From assembly GCF_900163965.1 (NCBI RefSeq), contig NZ_FULE01000008.1, positions 1 to 64,000 on the forward strand: a stretch of 64,000 nucleotides of DNA, in the 5' to 3' direction. Position 1 is the stretch's first letter. Every line of letters starts with the position of its first letter. The notes below the pieces were generated by a model. The model searched no databases. It was not told the DNA's origin and was given only the letters and a program-made list of their open reading frames with translations. The position numbers and the translations under genes are program-made. Of this stretch, positions 62,813-64,000 are shown piece by piece. This stretch comes from Vibrio ruber DSM 16370. GTDB lineage: Bacteria > Pseudomonadota > Gammaproteobacteria > Enterobacterales > Vibrionaceae.

Positions 62813-64000
62813 TTATGCCGTTTGAGTGACATTGTCTGCTTCTTTCGGGGTCTGGGTCAGGTGGGTTGCCTGTTCCGCACCGTGCATCCACATGACCAGT
62901 TTGTTTGAAAACAGTAGCAGGATCAGGCCGGAAACGGTGGCGGTGACGGCAATACCGCCGAAAATCGCTAAAGCACCGAAATCGCCGACATGGGCTCCGA
63001 TTAGCCCGGCAATGTAGTTGGCAACCGCATTAAATCCTAACCAAACACCCATCATCAGTGAAGCCAGACGCAGTGGTGCCAGTTTGGTGGTCATCGACAG
63101 ACCGATAGGTGATAAACATAATTCCCCGATGGTATGAAAGAAGAACGCGCCAACCAGCCAGAACATTGAAGTTTTCACACTCAGATCGCCGCCTTGTTCC
63201 AAAACCGCGCCAATCATACACAAGAAACCGATCGCCAGAAAAAACAGCCCAAAGGCAAATTTGATCGGTGAATTCGGTTCACGGCTGCCAAGTTTGACCC
63301 AGAGCATCGCAATCAGTGGCGCGCAGACAATGATGAAAAATGGATTTAAAGACTGGAACCAAGCTGCGGGCACTTCAAAACTGCCGATCATCCGATCAGT
63401 ATATTGCTGGGTGTAAAGGTTCATCAGGCCACCGGCTTGCTCGAATCCGGCCCAAAAGACAATGACAAACAATCCCATGATGATGATGACCTTCATGCGA
63501 TCAATTTCTTCTTTGGTTAACGGTTCTTTTTTCACCGATTTCTTCTGCTGTAAATCCCGTGCGGCAGCCGGTTTGAGGCCGATGTCTCCCAGCCAACGCT
63601 GAGCAAACAGGATTTGGATCACGAAGCTAATCAGCATACCGATACCTGCTGCGACGAAGCCTGCTTTCCAGCCGAAATTATTGGTTGCGATACCGGAGAT
63701 AATTCCCGCAAGGAGCGCGCCCATATTGATGCCCATATAAAAGATAGTGAATGCACCGTCACGACGATGGTCGCCTTCGTTATACAGGTCTCCGACCATG
63801 GTGGAAATATTCGGTTTAAACAGACCGTTGCCGATGATCAGTAACGCCAGTCCCAGATAGAAGCTGTGTACCGCGTCAAGACCGAATAACTGATGTGGCA
63901 GCGCCAGTGTAAACTGACCAATCGCCATCAGGGCACCACCTGCGAGAATCGAGCGACGTTGACCGAAATAGTTATCGGCCAACCAGCCACCGATTAAGGG
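62813..64000 (-). CDS. POT-family peptide transporter (partial, runs off the window end)
   Basis: The visible 395 codons are the C-terminal part of a proton-dependent oligopeptide transporter of the DtpA group; the frame stays open to base 64000 (PLIGGWLADNYFGQRR), so the true start is outside. Typical features are GNGLFKPNISTMVGDLY, the FYMGINMGALL segment and a C-terminal GELCLSPIGLSM. It imports di- and tripeptides with protons. About ten hydrophobic segments are in the window. Confidence 0.88.
   Translation of the reverse strand, partial: PLIGGWLADNYFGQRRSILAGGALMAIGQFTLALPHQLFGLDAVHSFYLGLALLIIGNGLFKPNISTMVGDLYNEGDHRRDGAFTIFYMGINMGALLAGIISGIATNNFGWKAGFVAAGIGMLISFVIQILFAQRWLGDIGLKPAAARDLQQKKSVKKEPLTKEEIDRMKVIIIMGLFVIVFWAGFEQAGGLMNLYTQQYTDRMIGSFEVPAAWFQSLNPFFIIVCAPLIAMLWVKLGSREPNSPIKFAFGLFFLAIGFLCMIGAVLEQGGDLSVKTSMFWLVGAFFFHTIGELCLSPIGLSMTTKLAPLRLASLMMGVWLGFNAVANYIAGLIGAHVGDFGALAIFGGIAVTATVSGLILLLFSNKLVMWMHGAEQATHLTQTPKEADNVTQTA

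Noticed and set aside
63980..63982. Start of the peptide transporter inside the window
   Set aside because: The supposed start is a TTG codon within an open frame that continues to base 64000 with family-typical residues.

Overview
The window looks like chromosomal DNA of a marine Vibrio or close relative. This is inferred from gene content: a type I restriction operon with an embedded GmrSD-like pair, laid out like that of Vibrio cholerae VPI-2, together with laminarin, xylose and ureide catabolism genes and an orphan type VI secretion style effector locus. No rRNA, tRNA or CRISPR array was seen. All assignments come from reading the sequence; no database was searched.

Layout. 1-233 is the 3' end of an IS3-family element. 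768-6372 is a PTS regulon: a PRD regulator, two paralogous EIIA genes, EIIB, EIIC and an allulose-6-phosphate 3-epimerase-like enzyme. A nearly identical 49-bp promoter/operator block precedes the regulator and the second EIIA gene. 6457-24870 is an accessory island bracketed by two 1108-bp direct repeats, each carrying a nucleotidyltransferase-HEPN gene. Inside it lie a LysM/membrane-domain toxin with two paralogous immunity candidates, then hsdM-hsdS-tgvA-tgvB-hsdR, a YgjP-type metallopeptidase, a zeta-toxin-like kinase and a 54-codon gene. 24925-26093 is a small operon of a kinase-less HipA-like protein and an XRE regulator behind three evenly spaced operators. A third, broken copy of the nucleotidyltransferase gene follows.

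26523-30941 holds a cytoplasmic GH3 glycosidase and a secreted GH16-CBM6 laminarinase, divergently transcribed. A SEL1-repeat gene follows. 32349-47001 is a ureide (allantoin-type) catabolic region: allantoinase PuuE, a GntR regulator, an NCS1 permease, an amino-acid-type ABC importer, an RpiR regulator, an SBF-type transporter, an amidase, an HpxW-like Ntn hydrolase, a PucG/HpxJ-type aminotransferase and an AllC-type amidohydrolase. Together they could take allantoin to ureidoglycine, then glycine and oxalurate, with an oxamate side branch.

47100-48613 is a SatD/DUF3307 pair with three repeated operator palindromes. 48878-54469 is a patchwork of small accessory genes: a GNAT protein with a 54-codon partner, a cupredoxin with a frameshifted signal peptide, a LuxR-type regulator, an EamA transporter and a ligand-domain-only LuxR relative, and two paralogous secreted proteins. 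55186-62595 returns to core functions: zntB, then the xylose regulon xylA / xylE / xylR / xylB. The window ends inside a POT-family peptide transporter on the minus strand.

The strongest candidates for something new are the repeat-bounded defence/toxin island, the LuxR-EamA-solo sensor module and the HipA-N/XRE operon.
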